Position numbers and translations under genes: made by a program. A DNA stretch of 64,000 nucleotides, taken from positions 62,001 to 126,000 of the forward strand of contig JAMXBD010001101.1 in assembly GCA_024138025.1 (NCBI GenBank). Reading direction: 5' to 3'. Numbering within the stretch: position 1 is the first letter of the stretch; each line of letters starts with the position of its first letter. The stretch comes from Combretum micranthum (lineage: Eukaryota > Streptophyta > Magnoliopsida > Myrtales > Combretaceae). Positions 10,124 to 21,700 of this stretch are shown in pieces. Under the pieces are notes generated by a model that was not told the DNA's origin, did not search any database, and saw nothing but the letters and a program-made list of their open reading frames with translations.

Positions 10124-11756
10124 CTATTTTCTCTCTCTTTCTTCATTCACTCATTTACAAACTTTACAAAAGTGGAAAGCTCTCAAAACCTCCCCCATTT
10201 TCCCCTCCTTGCCGTGAGAATTGTCCCCCCCCCACACACACCACAACTTCCATTTCTTCTTTTCATCTCTTAAATCACTCCAAGTAAGTGAACTTTCCTC
10301 CTTCCACTCATAGATCTTTGTTATGGCTAAGTGATTCTTGGATATTTCCAACAAAAGGACCCCATGAGCTTTTGCTAGGGACAAGGAAATATCAAAACAA
10401 GAATACCGAACCATTACAAAGTAGATCTAACATTTAAAGGAGCTTTCATGCCAAAAGCTTTATGTTTATCCATCAAAAAGTATTTTAAACAAAAGATCTT
10501 TTATAAAAATATAGTTTTTATGTTTTCAAAACTCATTTAAGCATATGAAATAATAGATCTATCATTTTACTACTCATAATCATGTAGGCATTTAAGGTTT
10601 CATTATTATTTTGTGTTTATGTGCATTAATAGTCTTTAATGCTTTTGTCTTTAGTAAATAACCTTCTTAGTATATAGATCTATGGTTAGATAAGTTAATA
10701 AAGTCAAAAAGGAAAACACTTTTCAAGAAATGAACTTGTGTAAATTCGGATGACTTTGGAAACCTAGGTCAAAAACACTTTTATCAACTTCTAAACATAT
10801 ATTTTACAAGAGAAATGAAGCCTATAGGTAATAGATAATGTTTGGTAGTATTTTCATGAGTCTAAATGAGATTTTACTAAAGAAAATGTTGGAAACAAGA
10901 AATGAAGTCCAATAGAAGTTTTGAGCTAAAAGTCATAGACAAAATTCGTAATAATGGATGTATGGTTAGAAAACACTATTTTTCCAACTTCAAAAATGGT
11001 ATTTTCTTAAATAAATGAAGTCCTTAGGGTATAGGTATAATAAATACTTAAAGTTTTGAGTATAAAATACATTTTTCCTAAAGGAATCAACTTGAAAATG
11101 GAATTTTCTAAATTCGGATTTTTGGAAACCCCCTAGTAAAGACCCACTTAAAAGTTTATAAATGAGGATTTTATTAAAGAAATAAAGGCCTTAGGATATA
11201 ACTAATATAAGGGTCAAAATTTCTTTAAACAAAGTGGAGTTTTCCTAAAGAAAATCCTTGTAATATGTAGGTGTGACCAAGTGTAGTAAACTCACTTGTT
11301 AAACAATAGCATGAAGTGGTTTTCTAAGAAAAGTTTATTTAAATTCTTTAAATCTAAAAAGTATAAGAACTTAGGCTCATTAGAGTTCATATCATGACAT
11401 TCATGATAGGAAAATCATTACCATTGCATTTAGTTTCATTTTGTACTTAGGAATCTCAAGTGCATTCATGAAAACCACATTTTTGGAATCGATATACCCG
11501 CTGTACAGATCTGATCCCTCAATTCCGAGGCTAGATATTTTCAAAACTTGATTTAAACTTCATATTTAGAAAGCTCTTCCGAAGTAGATAGAAATCGATA
11601 TAAAATTTGCGAAATTCCGACTTAAAACGACCAAGTTATGGCCATTTTAAAACGGAACTTCGAAAATGACGCGAATTTCGATTTCACTAAGTTTTCTTAG
11701 AGTTTTAGAATCCTAAGATGGTAGAATACTTATTAGGGTATTTCTTATATGAATAG

Positions 11757-11823
11757 GAACCCGAGGACGTGACTCTTTGCCTCCGGATTATTATTACTAG
11801 AAGAAAGGCGAACCAATGGCGGA
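11757..11823 (+). other. Conserved exon-like segment, family B LTR
   Basis: It lies between an acceptor-like TAG and GTGAGT. It contains CCGGATTATTATTACTAGAA and ends ACCAATGGCGGA, with the ATG at 11816. Joined to the segment after 12480 the frame would run 20 codons from M-A-D. Confidence 0.45.
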
Positions 11824-12112
11824 GTGAGTTTTTCTTCCCGATTCATTTATTGTATGTGCTTGTAAAGTAGTGCACTAGAATGTAGGCCAAATGAATGGAA
11901 TATGAATATGGGGATAATGGGAAATTATATGTTGATGATGATGTGAGAACTCAATTAAGAATATCGAAACCGGGTGATAAACTTTGGTTGTGTAGTTAGC
12001 TATGATGGATTGTCTGAAAATTGTTTGATCGCCTAAGTAAAATGGCTTAATCAACTACTTGGACTAATGCTAAATTGACATGTGCATATCACAAGGGGAA
12101 GGAGCATTAGCA

Positions 12113-12262
12113 TTTGTAGGTTAATCGTGAACCATAAACGATATCGAATAATCGTAGGTTAGTCGTGAACCATAAACGACATCGAATAATCGTAGGTTAG
12201 TCGTGAACCATAAACGACATCGAATAACCGTAGGTTAACCGTGAACCATAAACGGCATATTG
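12113..12262 (+). repeat. 38 bp tandem repeat, about 4 units
   Basis: Unit ATCGTAGGTTAGTCGTGAAC plus CATAAACGACATCGAATA starts near 12113, 12151, 12189 and 12227. Each unit contains near-palindromic TCGTGAACCATAAACGA. Other LTRs here have at most one related unit (minus strand near 51890-51960). The units abut with no spacers. Confidence 0.85.
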
Positions 12263-12437
12263 TTAGTACCGTAGTCGTTAATCTGCTAACCCAGGGATGG
12301 AGGGCAATTCCATCCACATATGATTTCCGGTTGGTCATATGTATGTTGAACTCACGTGTTTGATGCATACACTTGCTTGATTAATAACTCGCTTGAATTA
12401 TTGTGACATGAATGTTATTGTGGAAGATTACACTCAC

Positions 12438-12453
12438 TAAGCTAGTTAGCTTA
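12438..12453. repeat. LTR palindrome, family B
   Basis: TAAGCTAGTTAGCTTA, a perfect 7 bp stem with a 2-base centre, preceded by CACTCAC. Confidence 0.8.
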
Positions 12454-13339
12454 CGTCCCTACAGTCCATTCCTTTTGCAGCTATCCCATTTGTGGCTTAG
12501 GAGACGTGACCCAGCTGAACAGGTACAGAAGCTAGGAGTTTCCCTAGAAGTTGGAATTTATGTTTTAGACTTCCATAGGAAACTTCTAAGACTTGGATGA
12601 CTGTATAAGACCGTTAATTATTCTTTTGCGGGGGAATGCCCCTTAGAATTTGTAATATTTATTTATGTTTCATGAATTATATCCTACTGCTAATGCATGT
12701 CAAATTAAGCTTTTATCTCCATTCGGACTTGTACTCTATTGTTGTAAAGGTATGCCTTACATCTATATGAGGCTCCCAAAAGACTAAGGCGGTAATTCGG
12801 GAATCTTATATGGTATGTGGCGGACTGTTACGTTTAGGGTACCCTATGGGGCGTGACAATACTGTCTGCTCTAAAATTTCAAGTATTAACTGACAATGGA
12901 GATCATTTGGTTTGTGAAGGCAAATGTGAGGATGTTAAGGTTTAAATTCAGGGTGTTACTTTTGTGGATACATTCTATATCTTGCCAATTCATGGTGCAG
13001 ATTTGGTTTTAGGAGTTCAATGGCTTCAATACCTGGGACCTATTACTATTGATTATGGGCAATCTGTGATGTAGTTTCGGAAGCAGGGCATGAATGTGAC
13101 ATTAACTAGGCAATCTGCAAATATGGTGGACAATATTTCTTTCCACCAACTCAAATGAATGATATCCTCAGATAGCATTTTATTTTGTTTATAAGTTGAG
13201 GCTCAGCTATTGGATACTCAGAAATCCCAGAATTTCACCAGTAGTGCTTGCATTAAACAAGTACTAGGCAAATATTTTTTCAAATTTTTGATGAACCATC
13301 ATCATTACCTTCTCCTCGATCGGTGCAACATCAGATTCA

Positions 13340-13990
13340 CTTAGTGGATGGACTGCCTCAGTTAATGTCAAACCATATCATTACCCACACTTCCAGAAAA
13401 ATGAAATCGAAAAGCAAGTTAGAGACATGTTGGCCCAGGGGATTATTGAACCTAGCAATAGTCCTTATTCTTCTCCAGTATTATTGGTGAAGAAAAATGA
13501 TGGGAGTTAGTGACTTTGTATTGATTACAGGGGCCTCAATCAAGTGACAATTAAGGACCAATTTCCAATTCCAACTATTGATGAACTGTTGGATGAGTTA
13601 CATGGAGCGACAATTTTTTCGAAGTTGGATTTGAGAGCTGGGTATCATCAAATTCGGATACATCAGGCAGATATTGAGAAAACGGCATTTCAGACACATG
13701 AAGACATTACTAATTTCTGGTCATGCCTTTTGGATTGAGTAATGCCCCAGCAACATTCCAATCCATAGTGAACGCGATTTTTTCGGCCATTTTTAAGGAA
13801 ATTCGTCATAGTATTCTTTGATGATATCCTAGTATATAGCCGTACTGTGGAGTCACATGTTGAGCATTTATCTATGGTATTACAGACTTTGATGGATAAT
13901 ACCTTCTTTTTGAAGAAGAGTAAATGCTCTTTTGAGTGTCTACGATTGAGTACTTAAGACATGTAGGATCGTGTAAGGGAGTTGCCCCGA
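13340..13990 (+). pseudogene. Reverse transcriptase remnant of gypsy element 1
   Basis: Motifs occur in family order: [20 protein letters not shown], then [52 protein letters not shown] and FFDDILVYS. The last is the catalytic F/Y-x-D-D box. Two consecutive stops sit just before LCIDYRG near 13508, where a W-R pair is usual. Frameshifts occur near 13710, 13800 and 13950. The best open piece is 13544-13738. Confidence 0.88.
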
Positions 13991-14024
13991 TCCTCAGAAC
14001 GTTGAGGTTGTACAACATTGGGAG

Positions 14025-14654
14025 TTGCCCAAAAATTTGAAGCAATTAAAGGCTTTCTTGGGACTATCCGGGTACTATCGCAGGTTTGTTAAAGGATATG
14101 CTTCCATCTCATCACCTTTAATAGATATGTTGCAGAAGGACAAATTTGAGTGGACTGATCAGTCTAAAACAACTTTTTTGAAGCTGAAGGAGGCATTAAT
14201 TTCTACTCCTATTCTTGCTTTATTAGATTTTCCTAAGAATTTTGTTATAGAAACGGATGCTTTAGGGACTGGTGTTGGGGCTGTCGTATTACAAGAAGGC
14301 CATCCCATTGCTTATTTTAGCAAGAAATTACCCTCGCATATGCTTAAATCTTCCACATATGTGAGGGCGTTATTTGCTGTGGTTATAGCAATTAAGAAGT
14401 GGAGACAGTATTTGTTAGGTTCTCACTTTAAAATTCGGACTGATCATCGAAGCTTAAAGGAGATTCTAACCCAGGTGATTCAGACGCTAGAACAACAAAA
14501 GTTTTTGGCTAAGCTGATAGGATATGATTATTCCATTACCTATAAATCAGGAGTAGATAATCAAGTTGCTGATTCACTATCTAGGCAGTTTGAACAATCT
14601 GAGCTTTTGGCATTAACTAGCCCAGTGCTTCATTTGGTGGATTCATTGAAATAA
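14025..14654 (+). pseudogene. RNase H domain remnant of gypsy element 1
   Basis: A 209-codon open piece, the longest in the window. It opens with the RT-RNase H connection (LKAFLGLSGYYRRFVKGYA). The RNase H core follows: FVIETDALGTGVGAVVLQ holds the first catalytic Asp, then PIAYFSKKL, LFAVVIAIKKWRQYLLG and IRTDHRSLKEIL, and GVDNQVADSLSRQ at the end. It is intact as an open frame but separated from the RT by frameshifts, so it is not expressed as a working polyprotein. Confidence 0.9.
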
Positions 14655-16049
14655 GAATATAAGGATATTTCTAAATTCCGAGACATTATTGATGCTATTG
14701 ATCAGGGACAACCACTTAAGTGGACTCTATAGTGGACAAATGGACTCTTGTATTATCATAACCACATTTTTTTGGTACCACAATCTACTTTGATCCCACA
14801 AATACTACAAAAGTACCATTCATCACCTACTATAGGACACTTTAGCCGAGAAAACCTATAGAAGATTGGCAGCAGATTTTTATTGGCTTGGGATACGAGC
14901 TACTGTGGCTGAATATGTTTGTATACCCCAAAAAATTTCCATAATTCTTATAAAATAATCCTAAGAGTCAAACACTGGAAACGAAACCCTAAAAATCGAA
15001 CCGAGTTAAAACTTAATTCTAAATAAGATAAAAAACGAATTTTTTAATCTGAGAAAAAGAGAACCCTCAAAAACAAAATAGAAAATCCAACTATCAGTTG
15101 AATCAACACCGTACATCAATCAAATCATCTAACCATTTCCTAACACGCAAATCAAGACAATATATCCAAATAACGCTCGACAATGACATGATAAGATCTT
15201 AAATCCTTCGGTAAATTTCAGAATCACAAATTTCAATTTTCACCAAAAGGCTCGGTTAACGATTCCGAGAACCAAAAACTATTGAACAATCACAAATAAA
15301 ATAAGATAAACCTTGGATATTGAGCTAAAAAAATATAAAACGATCAAAACTCCAAAATTATATGATCTTACGAATAACTCAACAAAACCGGAAATCAAAC
15401 CGGAACCTTAAAAGTCAACAAAACTTATAGCAAACCCTAATGTTTAAGATCCGGCAATCTCGCATTCTCAAACCCTAGAAAATGAAATTAAGTTAATAGC
15501 TTAAAATAGTTCGTAATAATATAGGGAAGCTTAAAAATATCAGATTCACGAATTTTGAGTGTCTTTCAGACTCAAACGGGATCAGTTCCCGAAAAGCGTG
15601 TCCCGGAGCTTGGAATATTAAAAATATTTCGTTAATACCAATAGACTCGTAAAAATATAAGGATTCCAAAAATATCAGTTTTAGAGTTTTTCGATAGCTA
15701 AAAATTACAGATATCGCATTATTACGCGTATTTTTATTACTACCGGTACTTTAATTGTCTAGTCTACTATTCATAGTACTTTTCTATTATTCATTAGTAT
15801 TTCACTATCTTTACTTTTTCTTACACCTATTTCTTACACCTACATACCTATTTTCTTACTTTTTATATTTCCAATACACCTTTATTCACATCACACTTTA
15901 CACATTACTTCTTTTATTATAAAACAAATAAAATAAATCAAATTCCCCTTTCTATACACAAGCAAAACGGTGCCTATCCCCCTCCCATTCATCTAATTTT
16001 TTTTTCTTTTTTATTTATTTATTTCATCTAATTTTCACTCCAAAAATTC

Positions 16050-16055
16050 TATAAA
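16050..16055 (+). promoter_or_regulatory. TATA box of the family C LTR
   Basis: TTCTATAAACCCCCCC is followed by CTTTCATTCTTTCACAC, the same layout as at 48644-48650 in the partial relative. Confidence 0.55.
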
Positions 16056-16622
16056 CCCCCCCTCTTTCATTCTTTCACACAATTCATTTCACTATCAAAC
16101 TCTCCTCAAATTCTCTACACAAATACTCTCCATAAACTTTTCCTCTACCAAAACTCTCTTTCGCCAAATACTCACAAGAATTTCTCTACAACTATCATTT
16201 CTCCATAACCACATAACCATACATTCACTACCATCTTCATACCACATAAATACCTTAGGTAAAAATTTCTTTCAACCATTTAATTATCCATGTCATGTAA
16301 CTTAGTATGACTATGGTGTTGTTTTGAAACTCATAGATAGTAAAAGCAACAACATGTTTGTTTTATTCTTGTACATAAACTTCATATTTTATTATGTTAT
16401 TTGATTTTATTATTGTTATAATATCTAACTAAATATTTATTATTTATATATAATCTTTAGAGCATATAAGCTCACTTGTTATTTTTATTTCATGCTTTGC
16501 AATTTATTTATTTCATGCTTTTCTTTAAGACTAGTCTTTCTATCTTAGACTTATCCATATCAAGTCAAAATATCTTTTTATTTATTTCTTTAATCTTTCG
16601 AGACTCGTCCATTCTTAGTCCC

Positions 16623-16700
16623 GGGATGCCTTGATGAAGCTAAGGCTCCAATACTTGACTAGGATACCTTGATGAAGCTAAGGTTCCCAATACTTGATAT
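16623..16700 (+). repeat. Two-unit ~39 bp tandem duplication in family C LTR
   Basis: GGATGCCTTGATGAAGCTAA and its tail CTCCAATACTTGACTA repeat with a few changes from 16662. The related minus-strand LTRs near 27420, 36260 and 50850 have one copy. Confidence 0.75.
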
Positions 16701-18009
16701 TTTTATTATCTTGCTTATTATTTGTTTCTAGTATTTTCTTATGTTCTTATTATTTTATATGCTTATAATACTTGTATCTACGTAATGTTAATGTCTCAAC
16801 TAATTCAAAAGCAGAATTTTACTTTATTAAAAGAACTTAAAACTAAATTTTATATTATGTAACTTATCACAAAATAATGAAGTTATTATCAACAACATGG
16901 AGATGGAGTTTTCTCAACGTTTTCTTAAATAAGAAAAATAGTTTACGAAAGAAACATAAGATATGAATATTTTCTTTGTATATAACGATAACTAAAGTTT
17001 TAGTAAAATAATTTGTTAATAGTAAAAGTTTTACAAAAAGCTTAAAATTTAAACTCTTTTCACTTCATAATAAAACTAAGAAACAAACTAGAAGTTAAGA
17101 TAAATTCAACCCATAAAGTTATAAACCCACTTAGGAAAAATAATGATTTTCAAATTTCTAAAAAAAGAACTCATTTTCAAAGAAAATAAATAAGATAAGA
17201 TTAAAAATAATGGATTTTATCAACAAAGAGAATTCTTTTCAAATGAAATAAAAAGAACAAGTTATAAGGAAACAAAAACTTATATTTTAAATAATGAATA
17301 TAAGAAGAAAAGATTCATTTTCTAAAAACATTCTAAATATAACTTATTAAAAGATTTTCAACAACTTAAATATACTTTTGATAAATTGATCTTTAATCAC
17401 TAGAAGTAAACTTTATGCTGGACTAAAGGTTAAAGGAAAATTTACTTATTTTTGGAAAATGAATGAAGAAAAATAAAATAAGAATATACTCATTTATAAT
17501 AACCTATGAAAATATAAAATTTCTTCAAAAGACTTGAAAAGAAATTGTCAAAGTTAAAGTTTTAACAACTAAAATGAATTGTTTTATGAAATAAATTGTT
17601 GAGACACTACCATTAGAATTTTTGCATATAAAGTGAGCATACCTAAATACTCAAAGTATATCAAATAATATTTAAATATATGTATATATTTTTACAAAAA
17701 GATTTTCTTTAAAATGAAGATTGAGTTAGAAAATGGATTTGCAAAAGTTTGGTAAAATTCGTTTTAATTTTTGTACCCAACATTTTCGAACCCAAATGAC
17801 CTATATGACAAAGATAACCTTAGAAATAAGATATACATTTGAATAGTAGAAAACGTATATTATATGCGAATTTCCGAGTTAAAAGAGCAAGTTATGTCAT
17901 TTTAAATGAATTTCATTCTATACGAATTTGACGGACATAGTGAAATAGAATTAGAAAGTTTAAGTAAAATTTCTATGGAATACTTATCCTGGGTATTTCT
18001 TTTGTCTAG

Positions 18010-18075
18010 GTGACGAAAGATACAAGATTACCCTTCCGAGGATTACTACGACTAAGAAGATCGCGAAATGGATAA
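18010..18075 (+). other. Conserved exon-like segment, family C LTR
   Basis: It starts GTGACGAAAGATACAAG after TTTTGTCTAG and ends GCGAAATGGATAA before GTAAGT. The ATG is at 18068. The joined frame would be short (9 codons); the minus-strand relative runs to about 18 codons because a one-base difference avoids the early stop. Confidence 0.45.
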
Positions 18076-18756
18076 GTAAGTTATTCCTCCTAATTTCGTT
18101 ACCTTGCTTGTGCTTATAAAGTAGTGGCACTAGTATACTAAGAAAAGATAAAAAATTTGGATATATATATATATTTTGGGGAATTCGGGATTATGTGTAT
18201 ATATGTGATTCTATGCTTATGCGTGAAATGAGAATTAAGAATGTACAGCTGCAAATTGCTTGTTTAAATGATTTTTGTTTACTTGCTTGTATGATTGCTT
18301 ATTAACTGCCAAATTGATTGATCGTCCCCAATAAACCTTAATAAGGTCTGGCTTAAGAAAAATAAAATCCTCACACATAGCATCCATTGAGTCACATCTT
18401 TTTGGAAGGCTGCTACTCCTACGCGTAGAGTTGGATTGGCTGTGATCGTGCGGTGCCACGGGCCATGTTCTTTCCTGGAGAATCCAAATTGCTTGGGGAA
18501 AGTGACTCTAGGTTGGAGCCGAGCCAACCGAACGCTGTGGGTGGGGACCTGGGGACTAGTAGTAGAAGATCGAAGATCTTCAACCCCGATTCCCTAACCT
18601 TCGATACGGCGGGGTAAATTCGTTCTATATATGGTTTCGGGATAACCATATATATTTGCGTAATCACGTGATTGTTGCATTGTATGCATAGCATATGTGT
18701 GAAAATCTAAATGAACTTGTTTGAAAATATGGTGCGAATGAAAATGAATATCTCAC

Positions 18757-18774
18757 TAAGCTAGTTGTAGCTTA
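18757..18774. repeat. LTR palindrome, family C
   Basis: TAAGCTAGTTGTAGCTTA, a perfect 7 bp stem with a 4-base loop, followed by TACCCC. Confidence 0.8.
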
Positions 18775-21700
18775 TACCCCTGTAGATTTTGTTTAAACAG
18801 GTATACCCGTGGATTAAATTGAGGATCATGACGTTAAGGATATCATGGAGAGATGTTAAGCTTCCATGAAGAAATGAAATCATAAGATGAAGTAATTTTG
18901 TAAGGTTCTTTATATATAAAGACTTATATGATTAGTGCTATGTTTATTTTAAGATGTATATTTATTTGAAGTCAATAGAAGATAGATATGTTTGATATAT
19001 TTTATGATAATATTCTCTTTGCCTTGTTACTTATTTATTATCAATATAAATTGCGCTACTTCGATGCGTTCCTTTGGTTGTGATGTACGCCTTGTACATG
19101 ATATGAAAGCCTTTGCGTGACGGAGGCAGTCATTCCTAGGCTTTAGTATTGTGTACGCGGACTGCCACGTTTAGGGTACCCCTCGAGGCATGACAATGTT
19201 AGACAATGCCACATTTGTCAACACATTAAATACACTACAAGATCACCAGCAGGGTTACTGTCCCCTCTTCCTATCCCATATCACATTTGGGAGGAGATTT
19301 CTATGGATTTCATCACTTGTTTACCAAAATCCTAAGGATACGCTATTATCTTTGTGGTAGTCGACAGACTTTCAAAGTACTATCATGTAGGGCCTTTGAC
19401 ATCTCATTTCTCTGTAGCTAAAGTAGCCTCATTATTTGTTCACATGGTTGTCCGTTTACATGGGATTCCTAAGAGAATTGTCTCTGATCGAGATTCTTTT
19501 TTTCTTAGTCATTTTTGGCATGAGCTCTTCAAACTAAGTGGGATGAAATTATCTATGAGTAGTTCATACCATCACAAACAGATGGTCAGATAGAGGTTCT
19601 CAATAGGACTATCCAGCAGTATTTTAGGTGTTTTGCTATGGAGGATCCTCATAGTTGGGTTCAATACCTTGGTCCGCTTAAAATGTGTATAAATATGAGC
19701 ACGGATACTATCAGCAAGTATACTAGGTTGATCAAGTAATACAAAAGTGAGTAGAGTACCGTTCCCACAAGGATCAATTTAATTACTAGTTCGGTATTAG
19801 CTTTTACTAATATTTAGGCAATCAAATTGTATCAATCTAAACTAATTAACTAATTCTAATTTAACTTAATAGCTGTTGATGAATGTAATGAGATTGTGAG
19901 AGAGATATATTAGATAAATGTGGGAAGGAGCATAATCCACCCTAATCTTTGCTAATCATACTGAAATTATATTATATGAATAGTTAGAATTATAGATATT
20001 TATATCAAATTGTCAAGACTTAAAACTATCAAGTTTTAGTAAACCAAAAAATAATCTATTAGCTTCCACTAAATAAATTATCAATGGAATCTAATTTACA
20101 ATTATAAACCTCTCGATTCTACAATTGTCTAATGTCCTAAATCAACTTCTCCTAATTCCTTAGTGAGAAATTAACATAAAACATTGCATGAATTACATGG
20201 GACAATTTCTAAAGCAGATTAAACTCCGCCACTTTCGTAATTGTCGTTTAATCTTAATTCATAAATTCCTATGAATCCTAATTCTTCTTCCGAATTATTA
20301 AAATTCCTACAATCCAATTTCGTACAGAAACAAGATAGATAATCAGGATTCATTACAAATATTCCATAATTCTAACAATCCTATAATATAAATTCAAATA
20401 TCATTTTAGCAAGATTAGTGTCATGCCCCAACAGGTACCCTAAACGTGACAATCTGTCACACTCAATATTAAAGCTTAAGTATGACAACCTTAGCCATTC
20501 CAAAAGCTTTTATATTAAGTGTAAGGCATGCTTTCACAAATTTAAAGGACCATATATGGAATTATGAAGTTTAAGAAGATATAAATAACACATTAAGAAA
20601 AGAGGATTCATAATAATCATTTATTCATATCAAAGGCTTTACAAACTTAGGGAAAATTTCCTTTGATCACTAATCTATTACATGAGTATTTGTACATTAA
20701 TAATACTAATACTACACTTTATCTAAATTTCTATCCAAAAAAAGAAAAAAAGAAATTACCTGCCGCAGGGTCCACGTGGCCTTAACCATAAGTAGGGAAA
20801 CTGCAAAAGATATCTATCGGGGTATAAGCTAATAGGCTTAGTGAGAACTATTTCATAAATAACTTCTTGTAACAAAATTTCAAACAAGTTGCTTTAAACA
20901 ATCATATGTAATGCAACATACACGTGAGCAAACAAGCATATACTTTTCCGGGAACTATATGTTGAATGGATTTACGCCTTCCATTTGGGGTTTGGTGATA
21001 CTTAACATCAAAACAAGTAGTTATAATTAAAAATTTTTACGCTTGCGAGCACTCATCGCCAAGCATCCCGAATCTACTTGATTTGACCTTGCTTTCGGAT
21101 CTTCCGCCAAGCATTTCCCTTAAGCTGCAAGCAATCGCTTTCGGATCTCCCGCCAAGTGTTGCTTTCGACATGAGCTCACTATCCTTCTCACCCAAGGAT
21201 AATAACCCAAATGCAATGTGACTCACTTCATGGTATGCATGAATTCATTTATTTATAAAGTCATAACATAATTATTTTTGAATTAAAGGCGATCAAGGAA
21301 TTTCATACAAATCAAATGTTATACTAAAACAAACATTTATAACAATTCCAACTCCGATATTCTTAAAATTCTTTCAACGAATTATTTTACATACACATCG
21401 TTTTATCTTTTCCTAATTTTAATGCAACTAATTTACAAGCACAACAAGTATAGCATTTAATGGAAATAAACTCACGATGCCATATCGACTATTCCTCTAG
21501 GTGGATGAGTCGTTCACACACTCCACTTAATTGTAATAATCTTCGGGGTAAAGGATGTAAGCCCTGAAAAATTTCAATAAATGATTTCAAGATGAACTTC
21601 GAAAATAAACCCTAAAAATCACTCCAAATTAAAACCGAATTTCGACAAGTCCTAAATCGTGAATGAATCCAAAAAATTTCTTAATCATGAGAAAATGAAA

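Larger units (their letters stand above)
9421..12858 (+). mobile_element. Solo LTR, family B (3438 bp), TSD ATACT
   Basis: Direct repeats ATACT at 9416-9420 and 12859-12863 flank it and the host protease continues across. It starts TATAAACCCCGG (the expected TGTAAACCCC with G-to-A) and ends TACCCTATGGGGCGTGACA. Landmarks: TATA box 10115-10123, donor-like GTAAGT 10284, conserved block 11584-11650, acceptor-like TAG ending 11756, conserved segment 11757-11823, donor-like GTGAGT 11824, palindrome 12438-12453, acceptor-like CAG ending 12480 (an alternative CAG ends near 12520). It has no internal domain, PBS or PPT, so it is a solo LTR. Short frames inside (10151-10414, 12159-12368, 12412-12600) are not genes. 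Confidence 0.88.
9077..13140 (+). pseudogene. Zinc knuckle plus aspartic protease remnant, split by a solo LTR
   Basis: 9077-9420 encodes a zinc knuckle (CYNCDEKYNKNHKC), an acidic linker, and the protease active-site region FILVDSSSTHNFL, where the usual D-S/T-G triad reads D-S-S. The active-site glycine is therefore lost. The frame is cut at 9420 by the solo LTR and resumes at 12859 with the shared ATACT duplication. 12864-13080 encodes the second protease half, with TDNGDHLVCEGKC and LPIHGADLVLGVQWLQ. A stop at about 12940 (TAA) and another near 13070 break it further. The match across the junction shows precise insertion without loss of flank. Confidence 0.82.
14920..19195 (+). mobile_element. 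Solo LTR, family C (4276 bp), TSD ATGTT
   Basis: ATGTT at 14915-14919 and 19196-19200 flanks it, and the integrase of element 1 continues on both sides. It starts TGTATACCCCAAAAAATTTCC and ends GGTACCCCTCGAGGCATGACA. Landmarks: TATA box 16050-16055, donor-like GT 16259, conserved block 17844-17906, acceptor-like TAG ending 18009, exon-like segment 18010-18075, donor-like GTAAGT 18076, GC-rich island 18410-18610, palindrome 18757-18774, acceptor-like CAG ending 18800. Frames at 18235-18694 are shadows in the GC-rich island. A minus-strand relative starts at 56699. Confidence 0.88.
14655..19680 (+). pseudogene. Integrase remnant of gypsy element 1, split by a solo LTR
   Basis: 14800-14914 covers the N-terminal zinc-binding part (GHFSRE; FYWLGIRATVAEYV) with a frameshift. 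After the solo LTR, 19201-19680 resumes with [18 protein letters not shown], then [12 protein letters not shown] (first catalytic Asp), VVVDRLSKYYHVGPL, RLHGIPKRIVSDRDSFFLS (second catalytic Asp) and SYHHKQM. A stop replaces a residue near 19334 and a shift follows near 19580. The frame ends in the middle of the core, at the Athila junction. Confidence 0.85.
7697..19683 (+). mobile_element. Ty3/gypsy retrotransposon 1, truncated and twice interrupted
   Basis: The order is 5' LTR (7697-8177), primer site, gag, zinc knuckle, protease, RT, RNase H, integrase, all on the plus strand. That is the Ty3/gypsy order (integrase after RNase H), not copia. Two solo LTRs sit inside it: one in the protease and one between the integrase zinc-binding part and core. 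The integrase ends abruptly at about 19680 where a minus-strand Athila-type LTR starts, so its 3' half and 3' LTR should lie beyond the window. Stops and frameshifts throughout show it is dead. Removing the two insertions and one copy of each target duplication leaves about 4.3 kb here. Confidence 0.85.

Noticed and set aside
12113..12262. Possible CRISPR-like array
   Set aside because: The 38 bp units abut directly with no spacers, and the setting is a plant LTR.
18235..18694. Three overlapping minus-strand frames, with a similar one at 62235-62432
   Set aside because: They recur only because the LTR's GC-rich island recurs; the frames differ between copies and carry no domain.
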